DNA of 64,000 nt from JAVBLP01 sp031553505 (GTDB lineage Bacteria; Elusimicrobiota; Endomicrobiia; Endomicrobiales; Endomicrobiaceae), in contig JAVBLP010000002.1 in NCBI GenBank assembly GCA_031553505.1, forward strand, positions 1-64,000. The letters are read 5' to 3'. Position numbers and translations under genes: made by a program. Below, one piece after another: positions 21,185 to 30,700 of this stretch. The notes beneath the pieces are model-generated. The model was given only the letters and a program-made list of their open reading frames with translations, was not told the DNA's origin and searched no databases. Each line of letters begins with the position of its first letter. Within the stretch, counting starts at the first letter, position 1.

Positions 21185-22181
21185 ACAAATCAAAATAATG
21201 GAAGTGTGCGGAACGCACACGATGGCTATTTCAAAGTACGGCTTAAGAAAACACTTTAAAAATACAGAGCTTATTTCGGGTCCCGGCTGCCCGGTATGCG
21301 TAACGCCTTCAGGCAGGCTTGAGCAGTGCGTAAGCCTTGCTAAAAAACAGAATGTTATTATAACTACTTTCGGCGATATGCTGCGGGTGCCTGCCGTAAC
21401 GTCCACCCTTGAGAAAGAAGCGGGAAAAGGCGCTGATATCAGAATTGTATATTCCGCGTACGAATCATTAGAGACAGCTTTAAAAAACCCTTCAAAAGAT
21501 GTAGTATTTATCGGCGCGGGTTTTGAGACAACCGCTCCTTTGGCAGCCTTTATTATTCAAGAAGCATATAAAAAAAAAGTATTAAACTTTTCAGTTTTTT
21601 CGATGTTTAAAACTGTTTTTCCGGCTTTAGAAGCAATTGCTTCTTCAAAAGATTTAAAAGTTGACGGTTTTATTTTGCCGGGAAATGTCGCTTCTGTTAC
21701 GGGATACAAAAATTTTGCGTTCCTTGCTGAAAAACACAATATTCCATGTGTTGTAACAGGTTTTTTTGCCAAAGAGATAAAAGAAGCAGTAAATATGCTT
21801 AAACTGTTAATCAGTTCCGGCAAAGCCGCGATTGTTAATAAGTATGAGTCTGCTGTAAGCGCTGAAGGAAATCTAAAAGCAAAAGAGATGCTTACGGACG
21901 TTTTTGATTTGAAAGATGACGTCTGGCGCGGTTTTGGCATTATAAAGCAAAGCGGATTTGGAATAAAAGATAAATATAAAGCTTTTGACGCTGAAAAAAA
22001 GTTTAAACTTAAGCCCGTAAAAGAAAAGAAAGATAAATGCATATGCGGCGATATAATGAAAGGCAAAGCATTGCCGGCAAACTGCCTGTTATTTGCTAAA
22101 GCGTGCACTCCGCAGAATCCTGTCGGGCCTTGCATGGTATCGTCTGAAGGCGTTTGCGCGGCATACTATAAATACAATTAA
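21171..22181 (+). CDS. hypD: HypD, iron-sulfur scaffold for hydrogenase Fe(CN)2CO assembly
   Basis: 336 residues, slightly shorter than the usual 360-380. Conserved motifs are CGTHTM near residue 15, GPGCPVCVTP near residue 39, and a cysteine-rich C-terminus (CICGDI, CTPQNPVGPCMVS, GVC) holding the [4Fe-4S] ligands. In the family HypD with HypC assembles the iron with its CO and CN ligands before transfer to the hydrogenase large subunit. The ATG at 21171 overlaps the LOG-family gene by 14 bases, so both are read as one unit with hypC. Confidence 0.95.
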   Translation: MANNKQIKIMEVCGTHTMAISKYGLRKHFKNTELISGPGCPVCVTPSGRLEQCVSLAKKQNVIITTFGDMLRVPAVTSTLEKEAGKGADIRIVYSAYESLETALKNPSKDVVFIGAGFETTAPLAAFIIQEAYKKKVLNFSVFSMFKTVFPALEAIASSKDLKVDGFILPGNVASVTGYKNFAFLAEKHNIPCVVTGFFAKEIKEAVNMLKLLISSGKAAIVNKYESAVSAEGNLKAKEMLTDVFDLKDDVWRGFGIIKQSGFGIKDKYKAFDAEKKFKLKPVKEKKDKCICGDIMKGKALPANCLLFAKACTPQNPVGPCMVSSEGVCAAYYKYN

Positions 22182-22273
22182 TAAATAAATAATAATTAAT
22201 AGTGTTGAAGTTCTTTTGTTGTGCTGCCCTTTTTACGGTTTATGAACGAAAATGTTTGTTACATTTGTTTTAC

Positions 22274-22404
22274 GCCGCCTCAGAGTACATGTTTATGAGT
22301 TTTTAAATTTTTTAGGCGGTTTAATTCCTGTCTGTTTGAAGCCTTTGAAAAAGGCAAGTTTCAGGAATTGACTAAAAAATTTGAAAACGAATGTACTCAG
22401 CGGC
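22274..22404. repeat. Large imperfect palindrome between hypD and hypE (MITE-like or structured RNA)
   Basis: In the 369-base gene-free gap, nested matching arms form one long hairpin. GCCGCCTCAGAGTACAT (22274-22290) faces ATGTACTCAGCGGC (22391-22404). AAATTTTTTAG (22305-22315) faces its complement (22372-22382). AATTCCTG (22323-22330) faces CAGGAATT (22362-22369). GCCTTT (22341-22346) faces AAAGGC (22350-22355). There is no coding potential. The arrangement suits a non-autonomous palindromic element inserted in the hyp operon, or a structured mRNA region. Confidence 0.75.
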
Positions 22405-22414
22405 AGATTTTTTG

Positions 22415-22488
22415 GTACTTTTGCATCACTTGGCAAAAGTACTAGGGTTAGGGACAACGTCCCTTTTAAATAACCCGCCTAAAAGGCG
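22415..22488. other. Cluster of three small hairpins upstream of hypE
   Basis: Three perfect stems follow the palindrome. GTACTTTTGC (22415-22424) pairs with GCAAAAGTAC (22433-22442). GGGAC (22451-22455) pairs with GTCCC (22459-22463) and is followed by TTTT, like a weak terminator. CGCCT (22476-22480) pairs with AGGCG (22484-22488). Nothing else is seen in the rest of the gap. Confidence 0.7.
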
Positions 22489-22550
22489 AAAAGTTTTTAC
22501 ATCAACACGGGTTTGGGTTGTAAACCAATGAAATTAAGGATGTCATTAAA

Positions 22551-23561
22551 ATGGTTCAAAATAAAAAAATAACCATGGCGCACGGCGCAGGCGGCAACGC
22601 TTCAAAAGAACTTGTCGCTAATAGCTTTAAAAAATATTTTTCAAACAAATATTTAAACAAGCTTGATGACGCGGCGGTTTTGGATATTAAAGGCGTTAAG
22701 CTTGCTTTTTCTACGGATTCATTTGTTATCAATCCCGTTTTTTTCAAAGGCGGGAATATAGGCAAACTTGCCGTTTGCGGAAGCATTAACGATATTTCCA
22801 TGATGGGCGCGACCCCCCTTGCGATGTCAGCTGCGGCTATTATTGAAGAGGGCTTTCCTCTTGCAAGCCTTGAAAAAATCACAAGGTCTATGGCGGCGGA
22901 AGCAAAAAATGCCGGAGTGGAAATAGTTACAGGGGATACAAAAATCGTAAAAAAAGGCGAAGCTGACGGAATTTTTATAAACACCAGCGCTATCGGGATT
23001 GTAAACAATAAAATCAACCTTTCCGGTTCCAACGCACAAGCGGGAGACTCAATAATAGTAAGCGGCAATATCGCTGAACACGGCATAGCCATAATGCTTG
23101 AAAGGAATAATTTTGGCTTTAAGGGAAACATTAAAAGCGACTGCGCCTGCCTCAATTCTTTAACTCGGGATATTTTAAAAGCCTGCCCGCAGGCTCACGC
23201 AATGAGAGATTTGACAAGGGGCGGTTTGGCTGCGGCATTAAACGAAATTGCAGAAAGCTCAAATGCGGGCATAATTATTGACCAAAAAACCGTTCCCGTA
23301 TCAAAAGCCGTTTTAGCAGTTTGCAGGGTTTTAGGCTTTGACCCTATGTATGTCGCAAATGAAGGAAAGATGATTTCAATACAAAATAAAACGTACACTA
23401 ATAAAGTTTTATCCGCGTATAAAAAGAATAAGCTGGGTAAAGATGCCGCGGTTATAGGGGAAGTAGTGGCGTCTCCTAAAGGAGTATGGGTAAAAACGCT
23501 GTCCGGCAGTTTAAGAAAAATTTTAAACGCCGATATGGAACAGCTTCCGAGAATCTGCTAA
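22551..23561 (+). CDS. hypE: HypE, hydrogenase maturation dehydratase (thiocyanate carrier)
   Basis: 336 residues, full length. The N-terminal MAHGAGG and central STDSFVINPVFFKGGNIG and GDTKIV segments are the AIR-synthase/PurM-like ATP-binding fold of HypE. The protein ends PRIC: the C-terminal cysteine accepts the carbamoyl group from HypF, and ATP-dependent dehydration then gives the thiocyanate that donates CN to iron. Separated from hypD by a 369-base repeat-containing gap, so it may have its own promoter or read through. The next gene starts 29 bases downstream. Confidence 0.96.
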   Translation: MVQNKKITMAHGAGGNASKELVANSFKKYFSNKYLNKLDDAAVLDIKGVKLAFSTDSFVINPVFFKGGNIGKLAVCGSINDISMMGATPLAMSAAAIIEEGFPLASLEKITRSMAAEAKNAGVEIVTGDTKIVKKGEADGIFINTSAIGIVNNKINLSGSNAQAGDSIIVSGNIAEHGIAIMLERNNFGFKGNIKSDCACLNSLTRDILKACPQAHAMRDLTRGGLAAALNEIAESSNAGIIIDQKTVPVSKAVLAVCRVLGFDPMYVANEGKMISIQNKTYTNKVLSAYKKNKLGKDAAVIGEVVASPKGVWVKTLSGSLRKILNADMEQLPRIC

Positions 23562-23590
23562 ATAGTATTAAAAATATCTTGGAGGAGAGA

Positions 23591-24571
23591 ATGTTAAAAG
23601 TTTTAGTTACGGGCGGAAACGGTTTTGTGGGGAGCCATATAGTTGAGGCGCTCCTTAACGCAAAGCATCAGGTTACATGCATAGTGAGAAAAACTTCCGA
23701 CCTGTCTTGGATAAGCCCGCTGCCGCTGTTTTACAAGTACGGGGATTTAAATGACGCAAGATTTTTAGAAATATGCGCGAAAGACGCCGATGTAATAGTG
23801 CACTGCGCGGGAAGCGTCAGGGCGTTTAATAAAGAAGATTACTTCAAATCCAACGTTGATACAACAAAAAACCTTTGCAATGCGGTTTTAAAAGCAAATA
23901 AAAACCTTAAAAAATTCATTTTCATATCATCGCAGGCGGCTATGGGGCCGAGCGCTTCGGAACAGCCCAGAAAACTTACAGATAAAGAAGCTCCTGTTTC
24001 AGATTACGGCATAAGCAAGCTTGCCGCGGAAGATGAGATAAAAAAACTGTTTAAAAACAAGATTCCTTATACAATACTAAGGCCTGCTTCCGTTTACGGG
24101 CCAAGGGATAAAGACATATTCATATTTTTTAACCTTGTCCATAAACATTTGCGCCCCGTAACTATGGAAAAACGTCTTTTGCAGCTTGTTTACGTAAAAG
24201 ATGTGGCGGATGCTGTTGTCGCAAGCATTGAAAACCCCAAAAGCGACAATCAAACCTACTACCTTGCCAGCGAAACGCCTTATACCTGGTCAGACGTAGG
24301 CCAGATTATAGCCAAAGCCGTTGGCAGAAAGACTGTCCCTATACCTGTGCCGGATTTTGTGTTTAAGTTTGCCGGTATGGCCGCGCAGTCATTTTCCTAT
24401 ATAAGCAGGAAGCCGGCAGTGTTAAATAAGCAGAAAATCAATGAAATGCTTCAGGAATACTGGACTGCTGATACCGAACCGGCAAAGAAAGAGCTTGGCA
24501 TGGGCTTTACCAAACTTGAAATTGCCTCTAAAATAACATACAATTGGTACTTAAATAATAAATTCTTTTAA
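23591..24571 (+). CDS. NAD(P)-dependent epimerase/dehydratase-type reductase, candidate ceramide reductase (CerR-like)
   Basis: The start at ATG 23591 follows a strong GGAGGAG site; an upstream in-frame ATG at 23486 lies inside hypE. The 326 residues form an extended short-chain dehydrogenase with the Rossmann motif TGGNGFVG (7-14) and the catalytic pair in YGISK (about Tyr139/Lys143). The family includes nucleotide-sugar epimerases and sterol or ketone reductases. The next two genes are a serine palmitoyltransferase-type enzyme and a GNAT-like protein, the same trio as in bacterial ceramide loci where the epimerase-like protein (CerR) reduces the 3-keto group. That assignment is an inference from context; the sequence alone shows only an extended SDR. 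Confidence 0.7.
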   Translation: MLKVLVTGGNGFVGSHIVEALLNAKHQVTCIVRKTSDLSWISPLPLFYKYGDLNDARFLEICAKDADVIVHCAGSVRAFNKEDYFKSNVDTTKNLCNAVLKANKNLKKFIFISSQAAMGPSASEQPRKLTDKEAPVSDYGISKLAAEDEIKKLFKNKIPYTILRPASVYGPRDKDIFIFFNLVHKHLRPVTMEKRLLQLVYVKDVADAVVASIENPKSDNQTYYLASETPYTWSDVGQIIAKAVGRKTVPIPVPDFVFKFAGMAAQSFSYISRKPAVLNKQKINEMLQEYWTADTEPAKKELGMGFTKLEIASKITYNWYLNNKFF

Positions 24572-24603
24572 TAAAAGAGTACGCGAAAGGGGAGACTTTT
24601 GAA

Positions 24604-25791
24604 ATGAGTTCTGATATTTTTGAAAAATGCAATAATTTTCACGGTGCAAGCGATTTAAAAGAAGCAGGCGTTTATCCATATTTCCACAGGGTAGAATCCC
24701 AGCAGGGACCTGAAACCATAGTTGAAGGCAAAAAAAAGGTAGTAGTATGTTCAAATAACTATTTGGGGCTTGCAAGCCATCCTAAAGTAATAGAGGCCTC
24801 AATGGAAGCAGCTAAAAAGTACGGAACTTCAGGTACCGGCTCAAGATTTTTAAACGGAACAAGCGATTTGCATGAAAAAGTAGAGAAAAAATTCGCGAAA
24901 TTCGTAGGCAAAGAAGACGCGGTTCTTTTCACTACCGGCCACCATTCGAATTTAGGTTCAATTTCATCGCTTGTAGGCAAAGGCGAAGTAGTAATAACAG
25001 ACAGATTAGACCATGCTTCCATAATAGACGGCTGCAGATTATCTTTTGGCGACATGGCAAGATTTAGGCATAATGATATGGCTGACCTTGAAAGGCAGCT
25101 TGTAAAGCATCAGGGAAAACCGATGCTTATAGTAGTTGACGGCGTTTTCAGCATGGAAGGCGATATAATAAATCTTCCGGAACTTTCAAAACTGGCAAAA
25201 AAATACGGAGCAAAGGTTTTTGTTGATGAGGCTCACTCAATCGGCGTTATAGGCAAAGACGGAAGAGGCACGGGTTCCCATTACGATATGCAAGACGATG
25301 TTGACGTTATTATGGCTACGGCTTCAAAGTCGCTTGCTTCAATAGGCGGTTTTATAGCAAGCAATGCCAAAGTTATAGATTATATAAAGCACACTGCAAG
25401 GCCTATGATATTTACGGCAAGCCTTCCTCCGGCATGCGTCGGAGCGATTGACGCGGCTATGGACCTTATGGTACAGGAACCGGAAAGAAGAATAAAGCTT
25501 ATGGAAAACGCAAATAAAATGAAAGCGGCTTTCCAGGCTATGGGATATAACACAAATCATTCAGAATCACCTATCATACCGTTGACGGTTGGCAGCGATA
25601 TAACCGCGTTTAAAATGTGGAGAATGCTTTTTGACGAAGGCGTTTTCGCTTCGCCGGTTGTGACTCCGGCTGTTCCGGAAGGGCAGGCGATTATCAGAAC
25701 CAGCTATATGGCTACGCATACTGATGACCATTTGAACTTTATTCTTGAAAAGTTTGAAAAAGCCGGTAAAGCGTTCGGCGTCATTTCTTAA
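24604..25791 (+). CDS. Serine palmitoyltransferase-type alpha-oxoamine synthase
   Basis: 395 residues of the PLP-dependent alpha-oxoamine synthase family (KBL, BioF, HemA, Spt). The PLP lysine is K242 in TASKSLASIGG, and DEAHSIG supplies the Asp/His that bind the cofactor. Features recalled from bacterial serine palmitoyltransferases rather than E. coli KBL include AGVYPYF near the N-terminus, DHASIIDGCRLSF and RHNDMADLE in the middle, and SKSLASIGG at the lysine. The expected reaction is serine plus a fatty acyl thioester giving 3-ketosphinganine. A good GGGGAG site precedes the start. No dedicated acyl carrier protein is adjacent. The main alternative is glycine C-acetyltransferase, but no threonine dehydrogenase gene is next to it. 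Confidence 0.75.
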   Translation: MSSDIFEKCNNFHGASDLKEAGVYPYFHRVESQQGPETIVEGKKKVVVCSNNYLGLASHPKVIEASMEAAKKYGTSGTGSRFLNGTSDLHEKVEKKFAKFVGKEDAVLFTTGHHSNLGSISSLVGKGEVVITDRLDHASIIDGCRLSFGDMARFRHNDMADLERQLVKHQGKPMLIVVDGVFSMEGDIINLPELSKLAKKYGAKVFVDEAHSIGVIGKDGRGTGSHYDMQDDVDVIMATASKSLASIGGFIASNAKVIDYIKHTARPMIFTASLPPACVGAIDAAMDLMVQEPERRIKLMENANKMKAAFQAMGYNTNHSESPIIPLTVGSDITAFKMWRMLFDEGVFASPVVTPAVPEGQAIIRTSYMATHTDDHLNFILEKFEKAGKAFGVIS

Positions 25792-25816
25792 ACAAATCTA
25801 ATCTCGGGGTGCATTT

Positions 25817-26929
25817 ATGAGAATAGCCAAAGTAACTACTTCAAGGCAATTCAGGCAGTTTATCCGTTTTCCATGGAAAATTTACTCCGCGAAAAGCCCC
25901 TGGGTGCCGCCTTTAATATCAGATATGATTGAGCTGTTTTCCGAAAAAAACCCTTTCTGGCTTCATGCCCAAAAGCAGCTTTTTTTAGCTTATAACGATG
26001 AAGGAAAGATTACAGGCAGGATAGCCGCTGTAATTGACCATAATTATATAAACTTTCAGGATGACAACTGCGGTTTTTTCGGTTTTTTTGAATGTATAAA
26101 TGATGTTGAAACTGCTAAAGCGCTTTTTGATACAGCAAAAAAATGGCTAAAAGAAAGAAATATACCTAAAATGATGGGTCCGATGAACCCTTCCACGAAT
26201 GACGAATGCGGTTTCCTTTCAGAAGGTTTTGACATACCGCCAAGCCTTATGATGAGTTATACGCCCGAATATTATCTTAATCTCGCTGAAAAGTCCGGTC
26301 TTAAAAAGGCAAAAGAACTATATGCTTATGATATGGATGTTGTAGGCGATTCAAGAGTAGGAAGGCTTGAAAGGGTAGTAAATATGGCAAAAAAGAAACT
26401 GCCCACGCTGAAAGTAAGATCTTTGAGAAAAGATTCTTTTAACGAAGACTTAAAATCCGCAATTTCAATATATAACCGCGCATGGGAAAAAAACTGGGGT
26501 TTTGTGCCATGGAGCGATGAAGAATTTGCTTCAATAGCTTCAAAGCTTAAGCATTTGATAGACCCTGACATGGTTATAGTCGCTTCAATCGCGGGCGCTC
26601 CCGTAGGAATGCTTATATCCCTTCCCGATTACAACCAGGTGTTAAAAAAGCTTAACGGCAGCCTTCTTCCGTTCGGCGTATTTAAGTTTCTGTATTACAA
26701 AAGAAAAATAGACGGTTTAAGGCTTATGGTTATGGGTGTCGTAAAGGAATACAGGCACAAAGGCATTGAAGCTATAATGTACGAAAAAGGCTTGAAAAAC
26801 GCATTAAAAAACGGTTATAAGCACTGCGAGCTTTCATGGGTTTTAGATGATAATGTAATGACGCAGCGCACAGCTGAAATGATGAATGGCAGGATATATA
26901 AGAAATACAGGATATATATAAGCGAATAA
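25817..26929 (+). CDS. GNAT-fold acyltransferase-like protein, candidate bacterial ceramide synthase (bCerS-like)
   Basis: 370 residues of a conserved family usually annotated as hypothetical or GNAT. The N-terminus has FPWKIY and SPWVPPL, followed by a block with GPMNPSTNDECGFL and FDIPPSLMMSY. The C-terminal half looks like an N-acyltransferase core (GAPVGMLISL, then MVMGVVKEYRHKGIEAIMYE, the acyl-CoA loop region). Bacterial ceramide synthases, which acylate the long-chain base, belong to this broad GNAT-like group and are found near spt and a CerR-like reductase, as here. It lies 25 bases after the Spt-like gene. The ceramide role rests on context; other N-acyltransfer reactions are possible. 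Confidence 0.6.
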   Translation: MRIAKVTTSRQFRQFIRFPWKIYSAKSPWVPPLISDMIELFSEKNPFWLHAQKQLFLAYNDEGKITGRIAAVIDHNYINFQDDNCGFFGFFECINDVETAKALFDTAKKWLKERNIPKMMGPMNPSTNDECGFLSEGFDIPPSLMMSYTPEYYLNLAEKSGLKKAKELYAYDMDVVGDSRVGRLERVVNMAKKKLPTLKVRSLRKDSFNEDLKSAISIYNRAWEKNWGFVPWSDEEFASIASKLKHLIDPDMVIVASIAGAPVGMLISLPDYNQVLKKLNGSLLPFGVFKFLYYKRKIDGLRLMVMGVVKEYRHKGIEAIMYEKGLKNALKNGYKHCELSWVLDDNVMTQRTAEMMNGRIYKKYRIYISE

Positions 26930-26954
26930 GATGCTTCCCCGGCAGCCTTTTGGT

Positions 26955-26983
26955 TTGCCATACTATAAAAATTTTTGTAAAAT
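26955..26983 (+). promoter_or_regulatory. Sigma-70-type promoter upstream of the broken 27014 gene
   Basis: TTGCCA (26955-26960), a 17-base spacer and TAAAAT (26978-26983). GGAGGAG at 27004-27010 then gives a strong ribosome-binding site for ATG 27014. Confidence 0.6.
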
Positions 26984-27013
26984 CTTGAGTATAAAAGTCT
27001 TTTGGAGGAGAAA

Positions 27014-27481
27014 ATGGCAATGAAGGTTACGAAGAAAAAAGAAGCTGTAGAAAACGTCTTGTCAAGCAACTCTGCGGAAGCAAAATAAGCGGCGCCGAAA
27101 AAGAAAACTGCAACCAAAAAAGCACCGGCTGCTAAAAAAATATCTGTCAAGAAAGAAAAGAAAGCAGTTGTAAAAACTGTATCAAAGAAAGAAAAAAAGG
27201 TTATTGCTCCAAACAACGCATACGTATATATAGACTATCCGCTCGAAGCGGAAAATATAAGCAGCAGCCATTATGCCATACGCATAGGCGCTTCGCCGGA
27301 CGGATATGTGGAATTATCATTTAATGACGGCGAGTGGAATCCGTGCAGGTACGGCGGCGGCTATTGGTGGTTTGACTGGCTTTATTTTACGCCGGGCAAT
27401 TATAAACTTTCTGCAAGGATGATAGGCAATGACGGCAGCGTAGTTGCCGAGACACAAAAGAGGAAGTGTAAAGTATGTTAA
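27014..27481 (+). pseudogene. Gene interrupted by in-frame TAA: Lys/Ala-rich segment plus beta-sandwich domain
   Basis: A strong site (GGAGGAG) precedes ATG 27014. After 24 codons a TAA occurs at 27086-27088. The same frame then stays open to 27481 without a nearby start codon: a Lys/Ala/Pro-rich, histone-like linker of about 45 residues, then a compact domain of about 80 residues (NNAYVYIDYP..., GEWNPCRYGGGYWWFDW, FTPGNYKLSARM). Its aromatic, Gly-rich loops and strand pattern recall small carbohydrate-binding or Ig-like folds. The family is not recognised. The preserved frame and the intact promoter and site suggest a recent break, read-through or a sequence error. Confidence 0.65.
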
Positions 27482-27666
27482 ACAACAAAAGAACATCTGT
27501 GAGCTGCTTTTGCGAATGCGTCGGAATGCTTTTTATTACGACCGCCCTTGCCGCTTCAGTCGCAGTTTTGGCTGCGACCTTATATAAAAAAGACAGAGAT
27601 TCCGATTACCAGGAAAGGCTCAGGGAAGCTTATGACGGCCTATCTCCCGACGGCGGGGAATATTAA
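27475..27666 (+). CDS. Small single-pass membrane protein, unknown function
   Basis: 63 residues with one hydrophobic segment (about residues 17-40, FITTALAASVAVLAATLY) after a Cys-containing N-terminus, and an acidic cytoplasmic-like tail (DRDSDYQERL). Its ATG overlaps the stop of the preceding frame (ATGTTAA), typical of coupled translation, so it probably belongs to the same transcript as the interrupted gene. No family recognised. Confidence 0.5.
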   Translation: MLNNKRTSVSCFCECVGMLFITTALAASVAVLAATLYKKDRDSDYQERLREAYDGLSPDGGEY

Positions 27667-27707
27667 AATATAAATCTGCTTACCAGATAAACCACGGGAA
27701 AACAATA

Positions 27708-30700
27708 ATGCATTTAAAAAAAGTTGAAGTGACCGGTTTCAAATCATTTGCTGACAGAACCATATTGAACTTTGAGCCGGGCATAACGGCAATTATAGGC
27801 CCTAACGGATGCGGGAAATCAAATATTTCCGATGCCATACGCTGGTGTCTCGGCGAGCAACGAGCGAAGTCAATGAGAAGTTCGCAGATGCAGGAAGTTA
27901 TTTTCGGCGGCACTCAGACAAGAGCCACAACCGGCATGGCGGAAGTTTCTTTGACTTTTGATAACTCGCAAAACGTTTTGCCCATCGATTATTCCGAAGT
28001 TACCGTTACGAGACGACTTTTCAGAAGCGGCGAAAGCGAATACTTTATTAATAAAACGCAGTGCAGACTGAAAGACATAAAAGATATGTTTCTGGATACC
28101 GGCATAGGTTCTGACGGTTATTCAATAATAGAGCAGGGGAAAGTTGATTTTTTAACCACGGCAAAACCGGAGGACAGAAGGGATTTGTTTGAAGAAGCCG
28201 CCGGCGTCGCAAAATATAAAGTCAGAAGGGAAGAAACTCTCAGAAGGCTCGATAAAATCGATACCGATATGTCGCGACTTTCAGATGCGCTTGCCATACA
28301 CAAACAACAGATAACCGCTTTGGATATTGCCGCTAAAAAAGCAAAACAGTATAAAAAATTCCAGGAAGAGCTTGCGAAATATGAAGTCGCGGATCTTGTG
28401 CAGCATATAACCTACGGAAATACCGAAATCGACAGACTTAAAAAAGAACTTGACCCTAAAATAAAAGAGTTTGAAACCAATAATACAGCGGTTGCGCTGA
28501 TTGACGCTGAAATACAGGAAATGCGCCTTACGCTTGATGAAAAAAATGAGCAGTATGTCAATGTAAACAAAGACGTCAGCGAAATTAAAACGCAAATAGG
28601 GATTGCCGACCAGATAATACAGCATTCTTCACAGCGTGAAGCCGAAATCAGGGCGGAACAGGAGCGGCTTCAGCAGGAACTCGTAATCAACCGTGAAAAA
28701 GTAGTTCAATACGAAAACCAGCTGAATTCAATCAATACTGATGACGGTTCTTTAGCTGTTGAGACTGAAAACCTTGAGAAAGCTTACAGGGAAAAAGAAC
28801 AGCAGTACAATGCCATAAAATCTAAAATTTTTGAAGTGGAAGCAAGAGAAACGGCTATACGTTCAAGATTATCTGATCTTGAAAATGAAAAAGAAAGCCA
28901 GATCAACCTTAAAGCGGAACTTGCCGAAACGAGAATTCACCTTGACGCTGAAAGCGCGTCTTTACAAAGAATTATATCCAGGCTTGAAAGCGAAATAGAG
29001 CCCACAAACCAGGAAATAGCAAAGATCGAATCCGAACTTACCGAGGCAAATGAATCGCTTCTTTCTTTTGAAGCTAAAAAGGAAGAAATCAATAAAACTG
29101 TTATTGAAAACGAAGCAAAGCTTGACGCTTTAAACGATAAACTTTCCGAATATAAAGAGAAGATTGCTTCAAACGAATCGAGAATAGAAACCTTAAAAGA
29201 GTTTGACCAGCAGGACCCTATCCGTTCTTCAATAAGGGCTGTTTTAAACCTCGGCGACATAGCGAGAGGCCCTGTCAGCAGCCTTATAGACGCGGATGAC
29301 GACAAAGATGAACTTATAGCTTCTGCTTTAGGCGAAAAACTTAACTATCTTGTCTGCGATACTACTGAAAAAGCGGAGCAGGCGATACAGTTTTTGGAAG
29401 ATAACGGGCTGAGCAGGCTTTCCTTTATAGTTGCAGAAAAAGTGCCTGAAAACTCTGTGTCTTCCGCGATGGGCTTGCCTATTGGATTTACTGAACTTAT
29501 AAAATACTTAAGATTTTCTCCGCAGGATGAAAAAATAATACGCTTCTTATGTTCAAACACGATAGTTTCCGGTAAAAAAGTTTACGGAAGCGCGATAGTG
29601 CAGGGCGGAGGGAAAACATCATTTGAAAAACCCGTACTAATTGAAGAGCAGATTAAAAAGCTTCAGGAAAAAAGCGAAGAATTAAAGCATAGTATAACTT
29701 CAACTCAAACTGAAATAGACAGCATTAACGAATACCAGATAAATTCAAGGCTTGAAAAAGAAAGATTCGGTTTTGACACGGTAAAGTTAAAAACACAGAT
29801 AGAAAGCAAAAAAGCCCAGATAGAAGAAAAAAATAACGACATAAAAAGTACGGTTGAAGAAATTAATAAACATAAAGAAGAGATTGCGCTTAAAAACGCC
29901 GAGCTTGGCTCTTTTAATGAAAAAATTTCTGTTTTTGACACGCAGCTTGCAAAAATAGAGGAAGAGGAAAACGCTCTCTACGGCGAGCTGCAGAACATTG
30001 AAAACGGAATAATCGAAGCAAGAAAAGAAGAAGAAAATATAGCGCCTGTTATGATGGATGCCAGAAGCGCGTGGGATAAGAAAGCCTCCGAAATGGAAAA
30101 TAAGCAGAGAGGCCAACAGTACATTTTGGACAATATAACAAACGTAAAGCAGCAGATTGAATATGCTGTTAGCAGGACTGCGGAAAATGAAGCAAAACTT
30201 TCGGAACTTTTGACTTCGCAGGAAACTGAAACCATAAAAATCCAGCAGCTTTATGAAGAACAGGCAAAAAAAGAAGCCGAAATGCAGCTTTCTTTAAGCG
30301 ATAAAGAGGGTTTACAGGAAAATATTGACGCAAAAACAAATACCTGGCATGAATTAAGAAATAAAGTTGACGATTTAAACGCCGATATGAATGCCATGCA
30401 GATTGATTTGAAGAATTTTGAGTATCAGAAAATTGATTTGGAAAAAAGGCTGCTTGAGACCTACGGAAAACCTTATGAAGAGGTAAAAAATGATTTTGAC
30501 GGCGTAGAAGTCAACCATGAAGAGATAAATAAAATAAAAAGAAAGATGGAATCTCTGGGTTCGGTAAATCTTGCCGCGCAGGAAGAGTACGACGCTTTGG
30601 AGCAGAGGTACAACTTCCTCTTAACGCAGCAGCAGGACCTTTTAAAAGCGAAAGAAGATTTGCATGAAGTTATAAAAAAGATAAATAATTCCACCATAGA

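Noticed and set aside
24604..25791. Glycine C-acetyltransferase (kbl)
   Set aside because: Same fold and a common automatic label, but the N-terminal and core motifs match serine palmitoyltransferase better and no tdh gene is adjacent.
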